A stretch of 64,000 nt of DNA from Rhodobacter capsulatus (lineage in GTDB: Bacteria; Pseudomonadota; Alphaproteobacteria; Rhodobacterales; Rhodobacteraceae), in NCBI RefSeq assembly GCF_005144475.1, contig NZ_SWJZ01000082.1:32234-96233 (forward strand), in the 5' to 3' direction. Shown in pieces: positions 8,533 to 16,922 of this stretch (positions are counted from its first letter, which is position 1; every line of letters starts with the position of its first letter). A program made the translations under genes and the position numbers. A model generated the notes under the pieces. The model saw only the letters and a list, made by a program, of their open reading frames with translations, made no database searches and was not told the origin of the DNA.

Positions 8533-9978
8533 TTACAGGCTGTCGCCGAAATCGGCGCGGAACTTCGCCGCCAGTGTCTGTTGCCAGTCGCCCAGCGGAT
8601 CCAGCCGCCCGTAGAAGAAGCGCAGGATTTCCGGTTCCTCGACAAAGACCAGCCCGCCGATCAGATCGCGGTTCTGATACAGCCAGTCGATCCGGTCGAT
8701 GGCATATTTGACCTGAGACAGGGTGAAGACCCGCCGCGGCATCGCCAGCCGCAGCAGTTCCATGTTCGAATAGACTTCCGTCCCGTCCGGGTTGCGCTGT
8801 TCCGACAGCGAGCCGCGTTCCATGCCCCGGATTCCGCTGGCGATGAACAGCGCCGAGGCCAGCGCCCCGGCGGGATATTGCGACTGCGGGATATGCGGCA
8901 GGAAGCGCATCACGTCGATATGGCAGCCAAGGCCCCCGGGCGGGGTGATCACCGGCACGCCGCGCTTGTCGAGTTCCCGCACCATGTAGTCGATGAAGAG
9001 CGGCCCTTGCGAAATCATGTCCACGTCCATGGTTTCCTCAAGGCCCACGGTCAGCGCCTCGATTTCGCGCACCGACATGCCGCCATAGGTCAGGAAGCCC
9101 TCGTAGAGCGGCACCAGCACCCGCATCTTGCGGTAAAGCTCTTCCGAGCGGATGCAGATCGCGCCGCCCCGCGCGCAGCCCAGCTTGCGCGCCGAGAAAT
9201 AGATCACGTCGCACAGATCGGCGATCTGCCGGGTGATCGCGGCAATGCTCAGATCCTTGCAGCTGTCCTCGCGGGTCTTGTTGAACCACAGGTTGTCGGC
9301 CAGAAGCGAGGCATCCAGAACGAAGAGCATCCCGTGCGTGTCGCAGGCGGCGCGGATCTCGCGCAGGTTGGCAATCGAGATCGGTTGCCCGCCAATCAGG
9401 TTCGTCCCCGCCTCCATCCGCACGAAGGCGATCTTCTCGGCGCCATGGGTGGCGACCAGCGCCTCGAGCTTGGCAATATCCATGTCGCCCTTGAACGGAT
9501 GGGTCGAGGTGACCTCAAGGCCGCGGTCATGGGGTATTTCTTCGACCGTGCCGCCATTGAGCACGATATGCGCCTTGGTGGTGGTGAAATGGTAGTTCAT
9601 CGGCACGATCATGCCCGGCTTCACCAGCACCTGAGAGAGGATGTTTTCGCAGGCGCGGCCCTGGTGGGTGGGCAGGATGAAGGCCATCCCGAACAGCTCG
9701 ACCAGCTTCGCCGCGAATTTCTCGTAGGTGGCGGATCCGGCATAGCTGTCATCGGCGACCATCATCGCCGCCATCTGCCGGTCGGACATCGCGTTCACGC
9801 CGCTGTCGGTCAGCATGTCCATGAAAATGTCGCGGTTTTGCAGCAGGAAGGTGTTGTTGCCCGCCGCGGCGATCGCCGCCAAGCGGTCCTCGATCGGCGC
9901 GAGGGTGAGCTTTTGCACCACCCGCACCTTGTGCATTTCCAGCGGCACGGTCTCGCCGCCATAGAATTTCACGACCAT
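8533..9978 (-). CDS. tnaA: Tryptophanase / beta-eliminating lyase family protein
   Basis: A 481-residue PLP enzyme of the tryptophanase and tyrosine phenol-lyase family, which split Trp or Tyr into indole or phenol, pyruvate and ammonia. The sequence has the substrate-loop segment LPTHQGRACENIL, the PLP aspartate segment LFVLDASLLADN, the Schiff-base lysine at K265 in YFSARKLGCARGG, and EGFLTYGGMSVREIEAL near the active site. The lysine context differs from the enterobacterial SAKKDAM motif, so substrate preference is uncertain. The start at 9978 follows GGAGGAAGAG. No tnaC leader or adjacent permease is seen; a divergent 70-residue gene lies upstream. Confidence 0.85.
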   Translation of the reverse strand: MVVKFYGGETVPLEMHKVRVVQKLTLAPIEDRLAAIAAAGNNTFLLQNRDIFMDMLTDSGVNAMSDRQMAAMMVADDSYAGSATYEKFAAKLVELFGMAFILPTHQGRACENILSQVLVKPGMIVPMNYHFTTTKAHIVLNGGTVEEIPHDRGLEVTSTHPFKGDMDIAKLEALVATHGAEKIAFVRMEAGTNLIGGQPISIANLREIRAACDTHGMLFVLDASLLADNLWFNKTREDSCKDLSIAAITRQIADLCDVIYFSARKLGCARGGAICIRSEELYRKMRVLVPLYEGFLTYGGMSVREIEALTVGLEETMDVDMISQGPLFIDYMVRELDKRGVPVITPPGGLGCHIDVMRFLPHIPQSQYPAGALASALFIASGIRGMERGSLSEQRNPDGTEVYSNMELLRLAMPRRVFTLSQVKYAIDRIDWLYQNRDLIGGLVFVEEPEILRFFYGRLDPLGDWQQTLAAKFRADFGDSL

Positions 9979-10146
9979 CTCTTCCTCCCCGGGCCGGTGG
10001 CCCTGTTTCCCGCGGCGATTGAGCGCCAGAGCGCGGCTCCGATCAATCCGCGGCACCTGCGGCACAAGATCACGGCGAGGCGGCGTGCCCTCTGGCCTTC
10101 GCCGCCGCCGCCGCTTAGCTTGCGGCGGTCACAAGGGATCAGATCC

Positions 10147-10359
10147 ATGCCCAAACGCCTGCGCCTGACGCGCCGCTTTCCGGTGGCGCTGACGAATGAC
10201 GCCTATCGCGTGCTGCACCGCTTCGCCGAAGACGCCGGGCTGAGCCCGGACGAGGCGCTGTGCTTTCTCTTCGAGCATTTCAACTCGGTCACGCATCATG
10301 AAAATCTTGCGGTGCGGCTGCGGCTGTTCAAGGCGGAACTCGAGGATCGCAAGGCCTGA
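10147..10359 (+). CDS. Small ribbon-helix-helix-like protein, hypothetical
   Basis: A 70-residue basic-start protein (MPKRLRLTRRFPVALTNDAY...) divergent from the tryptophanase-family gene. A short beta-like segment (RRFPVALT) is followed by two helices (NDAYRVLHRFAEDAG and SPDEALCFLFEHFNS), the order of a ribbon-helix-helix DNA-binding fold. The C terminus is charged. A regulatory role for the neighbouring lyase is possible but unproven. The ATG at 10147 is the only internal start giving this compact product; the long open frame around it is antisense to the lyase. Confidence 0.6.
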   Translation: MPKRLRLTRRFPVALTNDAYRVLHRFAEDAGLSPDEALCFLFEHFNSVTHHENLAVRLRLFKAELEDRKA

Positions 10360-10758
10360 GGGCGCGCTTGCGGCCGGTCTCGGCAAGGGCGTATTTGGGC
10401 CAAGAAGAAACGGCAATCGCAAGAGGAAGGGGGCGGGTGCGCCCCGGCTGACGGAGGTCACTCAAGCCTCTGAGGAAGGTCATTCCCCGCGCCGGGGCGG
10501 CTTCTCTTTGGGCGGTCATCGGCTCGCCAGCCTGTACCGCGCGCCCAGCTTGGCAGGGCATGGTTAACAAAAGATTGCGCTGCGTCTTCTTGGCACAAAT
10601 ACGCCCTTTTCGCCGGTCGTGCCCTCGCTCCCTCGTGACGTTGCGCCACTTTGTCGCCAGGCTACTTACGCGCACGTCAATTCGTTGCAATATGGGTGCC
10701 GACGCGGGGCTTTCCGCGACGGGAGCAGGCCCGGCCTCGTCCGGGCAGAGGAGGATCG
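10360..10758. other. 399-base non-coding interval with split dyad repeat
   Basis: No convincing gene is seen. The interval holds the two arms of the GGGCGTATTTGG-type dyad (10386-10410 and 10585-10606) separated by about 175 bases, some short G/C hairpins between them, and the putative promoter region of the downstream thiolase operon. Confidence 0.6.
10386..10606. repeat. Intergenic dyad repeat, type A arms, widely spaced
   Basis: The left arm GGGCGTATTTGGGCCAAGAA (10387-10406, continuing GAAA) and right arm TTCTTGGCACAAATACGCCC (10587-10606) are inverted copies of each other. Here they are about 180 bases apart, whereas at 35740 the same arms are separated by only 7-8 bases, suggesting an insertion between arms or loss of a neighbouring copy. 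Confidence 0.7.
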
Positions 10759-11970
10759 ATGACCGAAGCCTATATCTATGACGCCTGCCGGACGCCGCGG
10801 GGCAAGGGGCGCGCTGATGGCAGCCTGCATGAAGTCACCTCGGTCGCGCTGTCGGCGCGGCTGCTCGATGCGGTGGCCGAACGCAACGGCCTGACGGGTC
10901 CCGCGGTCGAGGATGTGATCTGGGGCAATGTCACGCAGGTGGGCGAGCAGGGCGGCTGTCTGGCGCGCTCGGCGGTGCTGCTCTCGGGGCTTGATGAATC
11001 GATCCCGGGGCTTTCGATCAACCGCTTTTGCGCCAGCGGCATGGAGGCGGTGAACCTCGCCGCCAATCAGGTCAAGGCGGGGGCGGGCGCGGCCTATATC
11101 GCGGGCGGCGTCGAGATGATGAGCCGCGTCGCCATGGGCTCGGACGGGGCGGCGATCGCCGTCGATCCGTCGCTGGCGATGAAGACCTGTTTCGTGCCGC
11201 AGGGGATTTCCGCCGATATCATCGCCACCGAATACGGCTTCACCCGCGAGATGGCCGATGCGCTTGCGGTCGAGAGCCAGCGCCGCGCCGCCGAGGCCTG
11301 GGCCGAGAACCGTTTCGCGAAATCCATCGTGCCGGTGAAGGATCAGAACGGGCTGACGATTCTGGACCGCGACGAATATTTGCGTCCCGGCACGACGATG
11401 GAGGATCTGGCCAAGCTCAAGCCCGCCTTCAAGGACATGGGCGAGGTGATGCCGGGCTTCGACAAGGTGGCGATGCTGAAATATCCGCATCTGGAGCGGA
11501 TCGCGCATATCCACCATGCGGGCAATTCCTCGGGCATCGTCGATGGCGCGGCGGCCGTGCTGATCGGCTCGAAGGAGTTCGGCGAGGCGCATGGGCTGAA
11601 GCCGCGCGCCCGTATCCGCGCCACCGCGAAGATCGGCACCGATCCGACGATCATGCTGACCGGCCCTGTCCCCGTCACCGAAAAGATCCTGCGCGACAGC
11701 GGCATGTCGATCCGCGACATCGACCTGTTCGAGGTGAACGAGGCCTTTGCCGCCGTCGTTTTGCGCTTCATGCAGGCTTTCGACGTTAGCCAGGACAAGG
11801 TCAACGTGAACGGCGGCGCGATGGCGCTGGGTCATCCCTTGGGCGCGACGGGCGCGATCATCATCGGCACGCTGCTGGATGAGCTGGAACGCCGCGATCT
11901 CTCCACCGGGCTGGCGACGCTGTGCATCGCCAGCGGCATGGGCGCGGCCACGATCATCGAGAGGGTCTGA
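10759..11970 (+). CDS. fadA: Acetyl-CoA acyltransferase (thiolase)
   Basis: A 403-residue thiolase catalysing the last thiolytic step of beta-oxidation (or the reverse condensation). Active-site residues are visible: nucleophile C91 in INRFCASGMEAVN, the HEAF-equivalent NEAFAAVVLRF, the histidine in GGAMALGHPLGATG and the second cysteine in TLCIASGMGAATI. The start at 10759 follows GAGGAGGATCG. The stop overlaps the next gene's ATG (TGATG), and a FadB/FadJ-type protein follows two genes down, so a fatty-acid oxidation operon is likely. The choice between 3-ketoacyl-CoA thiolase and acetoacetyl-CoA thiolase is made on context. Confidence 0.9.
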   Translation: MTEAYIYDACRTPRGKGRADGSLHEVTSVALSARLLDAVAERNGLTGPAVEDVIWGNVTQVGEQGGCLARSAVLLSGLDESIPGLSINRFCASGMEAVNLAANQVKAGAGAAYIAGGVEMMSRVAMGSDGAAIAVDPSLAMKTCFVPQGISADIIATEYGFTREMADALAVESQRRAAEAWAENRFAKSIVPVKDQNGLTILDRDEYLRPGTTMEDLAKLKPAFKDMGEVMPGFDKVAMLKYPHLERIAHIHHAGNSSGIVDGAAAVLIGSKEFGEAHGLKPRARIRATAKIGTDPTIMLTGPVPVTEKILRDSGMSIRDIDLFEVNEAFAAVVLRFMQAFDVSQDKVNVNGGAMALGHPLGATGAIIIGTLLDELERRDLSTGLATLCIASGMGAATIIERV

Positions 11971-12467
11971 TGCCCAAGCTCGACCTGTCCAAGGCCCCGG
12001 TGAAGACCGGCTCGATCTACCCGGCGCCCTATGCCGTGCAGATGGCCGGGCGGTCCTCGATCCGGCTGGGCGATCTGGCCGGGCTGACGCAGTTCGGCGT
12101 CAACATCGTGACGCTGGAACCGGGCGCGGCGGCGTCCTTGCGGCACTGGCACCTGCGCGAGGATGAATTCGCGCTGGTGTTGGAAGGCCGCCTGACGCTG
12201 ATCGAGGACGCGGGCGAGACCGAGATGACCCCGGGCGATTGCGCGGCCTGGAAGGCGGGGACGGCGAACGGGCATCGCTTCGTCAACCGCGCCGACGTGC
12301 CGGGCAAATTCCTGATCGTCGGGACCAAGGCCGCCGAGGAGGTGGCGACCTATTCCGACGTCGACATGCAGATTCACATTGCGGGCGGCAAGGCCCGCTT
12401 CACCTACCATGACGGCAGCGATTGGGCGGGCCCCCGCGACCTTGCGCCGAAGGGAGAGAGCAAATGA
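11970..12467 (+). CDS. Cupin-domain protein embedded in beta-oxidation operon
   Basis: A 165-residue single-domain cupin. Cupin motif 1 is recognisable in LRHWHLREDEFALVLEGRLTL (two His and a Glu as metal ligands) and motif 2 in DCAAWKAGTANGHRFVN (His). It overlaps the thiolase stop by one base and the following FadJ-type gene by 4 bases (ATGA), so it is translated between the two beta-oxidation enzymes. Its substrate is unknown; candidates are an isomerase or a small-molecule binding regulator. A cupin between a thiolase and a FadB-type gene is not part of the classical fadBA operon. Confidence 0.85.
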   Translation: MPKLDLSKAPVKTGSIYPAPYAVQMAGRSSIRLGDLAGLTQFGVNIVTLEPGAAASLRHWHLREDEFALVLEGRLTLIEDAGETEMTPGDCAAWKAGTANGHRFVNRADVPGKFLIVGTKAAEEVATYSDVDMQIHIAGGKARFTYHDGSDWAGPRDLAPKGESK

Positions 12468-14650
12468 CCGATTTCACCTGCGAGTTGGGCGCCGATGGCG
12501 TCGCCATCCTCACCTGGGATGTGCCCGGAAAGTCGATGAACGTGATGAGCCTCGAGGGCTTTGCCCAGCTCAGTGCGCTGGTTGACGGCTGTCTGGCCGA
12601 TCCGGCCTGCAAGGGCATCATCCTGACCAGCGGCAAGAAGGATTTCGCCGGCGGCATGGATCTGAACGTCATCGCCAAGATGCGCGAAGGCGGGGCGGAG
12701 GCGATCTTTGCGGGCGTGATGCAGATGCATGCCGTGCTGCGCAAGATCGAACGCGCCGGGATGGACCCGAAGACGCTGAAGGGGGGCAAGCCGATCGCCT
12801 GCGTCCTGCCGGGCACCGCCTTGGGCATCGGGCTGGAACTGCCGCTTTCGTGCCACCGCATCTTCGCCGCCGAGAACCCGAAGGCGAAGATCGGCCTGCC
12901 CGAGATCATGGTCGGCATCTTCCCCGGCGCGGGCGGCACGACGCGGCTGGTGCGCAAGATGGGCGCGATGATGGCGGCGCCGTTCCTGCTCGAAGGCAAG
13001 CTTTCCGACCCCAAGGCCGCGAAAGCGGCGGGGATCATCGACGAGGTCTCGGCCGATCCGATGGCCGCCGCGCGCGACTGGGTGCTGAAGGCGACCGAGG
13101 CCGATCTGGTCAAGCCCTGGGATGCCAAGGGCTACAAGATGCCCGGCGGTGCGCCCTATCACCCGGCAGGTTTCATGACCTATGTCGGCGCCTCGGCGAT
13201 GGTTTCGGCCAAGACCATGGGCGTCTATCCGGCGGCCAAGGCGCTTTTGTCGGCGGTCTATGAAGGGGCGCTGGTGCCCTTTGATCAGGCGCTGCGGATC
13301 GAGGCGCGCTGGTTCACCAAGGTGCTGATGAACCCGTCCTCGACGGCGATGATCCGCTCGCTTTTCATCAACAAGGAGGCGCTGGAGAAGGGCGCGAACC
13401 GGCCCAAGGTCGCCGATCAGTCGGTGCAGAAACTGGGCGTGCTGGGCGCGGGGATGATGGGGGCGGGCATCGCCTATGTCGCCGCCAATGCGGGCATCGA
13501 GGTCGTGCTGATCGACAGCACGCAAGAAGCCGCCGAGCGCGGCAAGGCCTATTCGACCGGCATCCTCGACAAGGGCATCCAACGGCGCAAGGTGACCGAG
13601 GCGAAGAAGGCCGAGGTGCTGGGCCGGATCGCCGCCACCACCGACTATGCCGCGCTGGCGGGTTGCGATCTGGTCGTCGAAGCCGTGTTCGAAGATCCGA
13701 AGGTCAAGGCCGAGGTGACGGCGAAAGCCGAAGCGGTGATCCCCGACACGGCGATCTTTGCCACCAACACCTCGACCCTGCCGATCTCGGGTCTGGCCAA
13801 GGCCTCGAAACGACCGGAAAACTTCATCGGCATCCATTTCTTCAGCCCGGTGGACAAGATGATGCTGGTGGAGATCATCCGCGGCAAGGACACCGGCGAG
13901 ATCGCCGTGGCGAAGGCGCTCGATTTCGTGCGCGCGATCCGCAAGACCCCGATCGTCGTCAATGACGCGCGCTTCTTCTACGCCAACCGCTGCATCATCC
14001 CCTATATCAACGAGGGCATCCGCATGGTGGCCGAGGGGGTGAACCCGGTGCTGATCGAGAATGCCGCGAAGCTGGTCGGCATGCCGCTGGGGCCGCTGCA
14101 GCTGGTCGATGAAACCTCGATCGATCTGGGCGTGAAGATCGCCAAGGCGACCCGGGCCGCGATGGGCGAGGCCTATCCCGACAGCGCGGTCGATGCGGTG
14201 GTGTTCTGGATGGCGGACCAGGGGCGGCTGGGGAAAAAGGCCAATGCCGGGTTCTACGCCTATCCCGAGGGCAAGCGCGGCGGCATGTGGGAGGGGCTGG
14301 CGGCGCAGTATCCGCGCGCCGCGGAGCAACCCGAGCTGACCCATGTGCAGCATCGGCTGCTGATGGTGCAGGTGCTGGAAGCCGTCCGCGCCTTTGAACA
14401 GGGCGTCTTGACCGACATCCGCGAAGGCGATGTCGGCGCGATCCTGGGCTGGGGTTTCGCGCCCTGGTCGGGCGGCCCCTTCGCCTGGCTCGACATCCTT
14501 GGCGCGGCCCGCGCGGTCGAGATCTGCGATGCGCTTGCCGCCCAATACGGCGCCCGTTTCGAAACTCCGGCGCTTCTGCGCGACATCGCCGCCAAGGGCG
14601 ACAGCTTCTACGGCCGCTTTGGCGCGGGCACGGCGGCGCAGGCCGCCTGA
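12464..14650 (+). CDS. fadJ: Bifunctional enoyl-CoA hydratase / 3-hydroxyacyl-CoA dehydrogenase (FadB/FadJ type)
   Basis: A 728-residue multifunctional beta-oxidation enzyme. The N-terminal crotonase domain (about 1-190) keeps both acidic catalytic positions, in GIGLELPLSCHR and IGLPEIMVGIFPGAGGTTRL. The NAD-binding dehydrogenase domain starts near residue 325 (LGVLGAGMMGAGIAYVAANA) and contains the catalytic His segment NFIGIHFFSPVDKMMLVEII. The two C-terminal HAD domains complete the protein. The ATG at 12464 overlaps the cupin stop (ATGA), with AGGGAGAG upstream; the earlier in-frame start at 12422 lies inside the cupin gene. It acts with the thiolase encoded first in the operon. Confidence 0.93.
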   Translation: MTDFTCELGADGVAILTWDVPGKSMNVMSLEGFAQLSALVDGCLADPACKGIILTSGKKDFAGGMDLNVIAKMREGGAEAIFAGVMQMHAVLRKIERAGMDPKTLKGGKPIACVLPGTALGIGLELPLSCHRIFAAENPKAKIGLPEIMVGIFPGAGGTTRLVRKMGAMMAAPFLLEGKLSDPKAAKAAGIIDEVSADPMAAARDWVLKATEADLVKPWDAKGYKMPGGAPYHPAGFMTYVGASAMVSAKTMGVYPAAKALLSAVYEGALVPFDQALRIEARWFTKVLMNPSSTAMIRSLFINKEALEKGANRPKVADQSVQKLGVLGAGMMGAGIAYVAANAGIEVVLIDSTQEAAERGKAYSTGILDKGIQRRKVTEAKKAEVLGRIAATTDYAALAGCDLVVEAVFEDPKVKAEVTAKAEAVIPDTAIFATNTSTLPISGLAKASKRPENFIGIHFFSPVDKMMLVEIIRGKDTGEIAVAKALDFVRAIRKTPIVVNDARFFYANRCIIPYINEGIRMVAEGVNPVLIENAAKLVGMPLGPLQLVDETSIDLGVKIAKATRAAMGEAYPDSAVDAVVFWMADQGRLGKKANAGFYAYPEGKRGGMWEGLAAQYPRAAEQPELTHVQHRLLMVQVLEAVRAFEQGVLTDIREGDVGAILGWGFAPWSGGPFAWLDILGAARAVEICDALAAQYGARFETPALLRDIAAKGDSFYGRFGAGTAAQAA

Positions 14651-14668
14651 GCCCCCGGATCACGCGAA

Positions 14669-14698
14669 AGGGGGCGGTGCCGCGGGCATCGCCCCTTT
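14669..14698 (+). terminator. Rho-independent terminator after the fadA-cupin-fadJ operon
   Basis: The hairpin AAGGGGGCGGTGC...GCATCGCCCCTT is followed directly by TTT, 18 bases after the fadJ stop and before the ribosome binding site of the M3 peptidase gene. Confidence 0.7.
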
Positions 14699-14744
14699 TC
14701 CTTTGCGCCCGCGCAGCCTAGCTTTGGCTCAAAGGAGTGACCCC

Positions 14745-16760
14745 ATGACCAATCCGCTTCTGGCCGAGGGCCTTGGCCCCTTCGCGCTTCCCGATTTCGC
14801 CGCGATCACCGACGCCGATTTCGGCCCCGCCTTCGATCAGGCCCTGACCGAGGCGCGCGCGAATATCGCCGCCATCGCCGAAAATTCCGAACCGCCGAGT
14901 TTCGCCAACACCATCGAGGCGCTCGAACTGGCCGAAGGCCTGCTCGACCGGGTGTCGGGGGTGTTCTACAATCTGGCGGGCGCCGACAGCACCCCCGCGC
15001 GTGAGGCGCTGATGCGTGATCTGGCGCCGAAGATGGCGGCCTTTGCCTCGGAAGTGACGATGAACCGGCCGCTCTTCGCGCGGATCGAGACGCTCTGGGC
15101 CGCCCGCGACGGTCTGGATCTGAGCCCGGAACAGGCCCGGGTGCTGGAGCTTTATCACCAGATGTTCCTGCGCTCCGGCGCGGCGCTGCAGGGGGTCGAT
15201 GCCGACCGGATGAGCGAGATCAAGGAACGTCTGGCGGTGCTGTCGACCGCCTTTTCGCAAAACCTGCTGGCGGACGAACGCGACTGGTTCCGGCCGCTCG
15301 CCGAAGACGAGTTGCAGGGCCTGCCCGATTTCGTCATCGCCGCCGCGAAGGCGGCGGGCGAGGAGCGCGGGCAGGCGGGTCCGGTGCTGACGCTGAACCG
15401 CTCGCTCATCGTGCCGTTCCTGCAGTTTTCTTCCCGCCGCGATCTGCGCGAACTGGCCTATGAGGCCTGGGGCGCGCGCGGGGCGAATGGCGGGCCGACC
15501 GACAACCGGCTGATCGCGGCGGAAATCCTGAACCTGCGCGAGGAACGCGCGAAGCTTTTGGGCTATGACAGTTTTGCCGCCTACAAGCTTGACCCCGAGA
15601 TGGCGAAGACCCCCGCCACGGTTCGCGATCTCTTGATGCGGGTCTGGGCGCCCGCCAAGGCCGCCGCCGAGGCCGATGCGGCGAAACTGACGGCGATGAT
15701 GCATGAAGACGGCATCAATGGCGATCTGGAGGCCTGGGACTGGCGCTATTATTCCGAAAAGCGCCGCGTCGCCGAGCATGATTTCGACGAGGCGGCACTG
15801 AAACCCTATCTCTCGCTCGAGGCCATGCTGGCGGCGATGTTCGACACCGCGAACCGGCTTTTCGGGCTCGACTTCCGCCCGATCGCGGGGCCGTTCTATC
15901 ACCCGGATGTGCGCGGCTGGGAGGTCAGCCGCAAGGGCCGCCATATCGCGGTGTTTCTGGGCGATTATTTCGCGCGGCCTTCGAAGCGTTCGGGCGCCTG
16001 GTGTTCGGCGATGCGGTCGCAAAAGAAACTGGGCGGCGAGACCCGGCCGATCGTAGTGAACGTGTGCAACTTCGCCAAGGGCGATCCCTGCCTGCTGAGC
16101 TACGATGACGCGCGCACGCTGTTCCATGAATTCGGCCATGCGCTGCATCAGATGCTGTCCGACGTGACCTATCAATTCGTCTCGGGCACCTCGGTCGCGC
16201 GGGACTTCGTGGAGCTGCCGAGCCAGCTTTACGAACATTGGCTGGAAGTGCCCGAGGTGCTGGAGCGTCACGCCCGGCACTGGCAGACCGGCGCGCCGAT
16301 GCCGAACGCCCTGCGCGACAAGCTTCTGGCGGCGGCGACCTATGATCAGGGCTTCTCGACGGTGGAATTCGTCGCCTCGGCGCTGGTCGATCTGGCCTTC
16401 CACGAAGGCGCGGCCCCCGCCGATCCGATGGCGCTGCAGGCGCAGGTTCTGGCCGGGATCGGCCTGCCGAAGGCGATCCGGATGCGCCATGCCACCCCGC
16501 ATTTCGGCCATGTCTTCAGCGGCGACGGCTATTCCGCGGGCTATTACAGCTACATGTGGTCCGAGGTGATGGATGCCGACGCCTTCGCCGCCTTCGAGGA
16601 AACCGGCGATGCCTTCGACCCCGCCACGGCGGAACGGCTCGAACGCTGCATCCTCTCGGTGGGCGGATCGGTGCCCGCCGATGCCGCTTGGCTGGCCTTC
16701 CGCGGTCAGACCCCGGGGGTCGAGGCGTTGCTGAAAGGCCGCGGTCTTCTGAACGCCTGA
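14745..16760 (+). CDS. dcp: M3-family metallopeptidase (peptidyl-dipeptidase Dcp / oligopeptidase A)
   Basis: A 671-residue zinc peptidase of family M3, which cleaves short peptides in the cytoplasm or periplasm. The zinc motif HEFGH is at residues 461-465 (TLFHEFGHALHQML), with the third-ligand helix following in FVELPSQLYEHW, and the substrate-clamp segment HFGHVFSGDGYSAGYYSYMWS near the C terminus. The N terminus lacks a signal peptide, suggesting a cytoplasmic enzyme. The ATG at 14745 is preceded by AAAGGAGTGA. Length and motif spacing fit Dcp/OpdA; separating the two needs comparison with characterised members. Confidence 0.92.
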   Translation: MTNPLLAEGLGPFALPDFAAITDADFGPAFDQALTEARANIAAIAENSEPPSFANTIEALELAEGLLDRVSGVFYNLAGADSTPAREALMRDLAPKMAAFASEVTMNRPLFARIETLWAARDGLDLSPEQARVLELYHQMFLRSGAALQGVDADRMSEIKERLAVLSTAFSQNLLADERDWFRPLAEDELQGLPDFVIAAAKAAGEERGQAGPVLTLNRSLIVPFLQFSSRRDLRELAYEAWGARGANGGPTDNRLIAAEILNLREERAKLLGYDSFAAYKLDPEMAKTPATVRDLLMRVWAPAKAAAEADAAKLTAMMHEDGINGDLEAWDWRYYSEKRRVAEHDFDEAALKPYLSLEAMLAAMFDTANRLFGLDFRPIAGPFYHPDVRGWEVSRKGRHIAVFLGDYFARPSKRSGAWCSAMRSQKKLGGETRPIVVNVCNFAKGDPCLLSYDDARTLFHEFGHALHQMLSDVTYQFVSGTSVARDFVELPSQLYEHWLEVPEVLERHARHWQTGAPMPNALRDKLLAAATYDQGFSTVEFVASALVDLAFHEGAAPADPMALQAQVLAGIGLPKAIRMRHATPHFGHVFSGDGYSAGYYSYMWSEVMDADAFAAFEETGDAFDPATAERLERCILSVGGSVPADAAWLAFRGQTPGVEALLKGRGLLNA

Positions 16761-16805
16761 GGGACCGGTTCCGACCGGCAGAGGCGGGGGTTTCACACCC
16801 CCGCA

Positions 16806-16915
16806 CCCCCGTGGGATATTTCCGCCAAGGTGAAAGGGAACCCGGGCTCTGCTTTCACCTCGGTGCAAATATCCCGGGGGGAGCCTCCGCAGGAGGCCGG
16901 GGGGCAGCGCCCCCC
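16806..16915. repeat. Intergenic dyad repeat, type B
   Basis: The left arm GGGATATTTCCGCCAAGGTGAAAG (within 16806-16835) pairs with the right arm CTTTCACCTCGGTGCAAATATCCC (about 16852-16875). The right arm is followed by CGGGGGGAG, a small hairpin CCTCCGCAGGAGG and the palindrome GGGGGGCAGCGCCCCCC. The element fills the space between the M3 peptidase and the convergent CDF transporter gene. The same modules recur at 23098, 38745 and 53858. Confidence 0.75.
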
Positions 16916-16922
16916 GCCTTGC

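Noticed and set aside
16806..16915. Dyad repeats read as simple rho-independent terminators
   Set aside because: The conserved arms extend well beyond a terminator stem and recur nearly identically at other loci; only the copy at 23098 has a T run.
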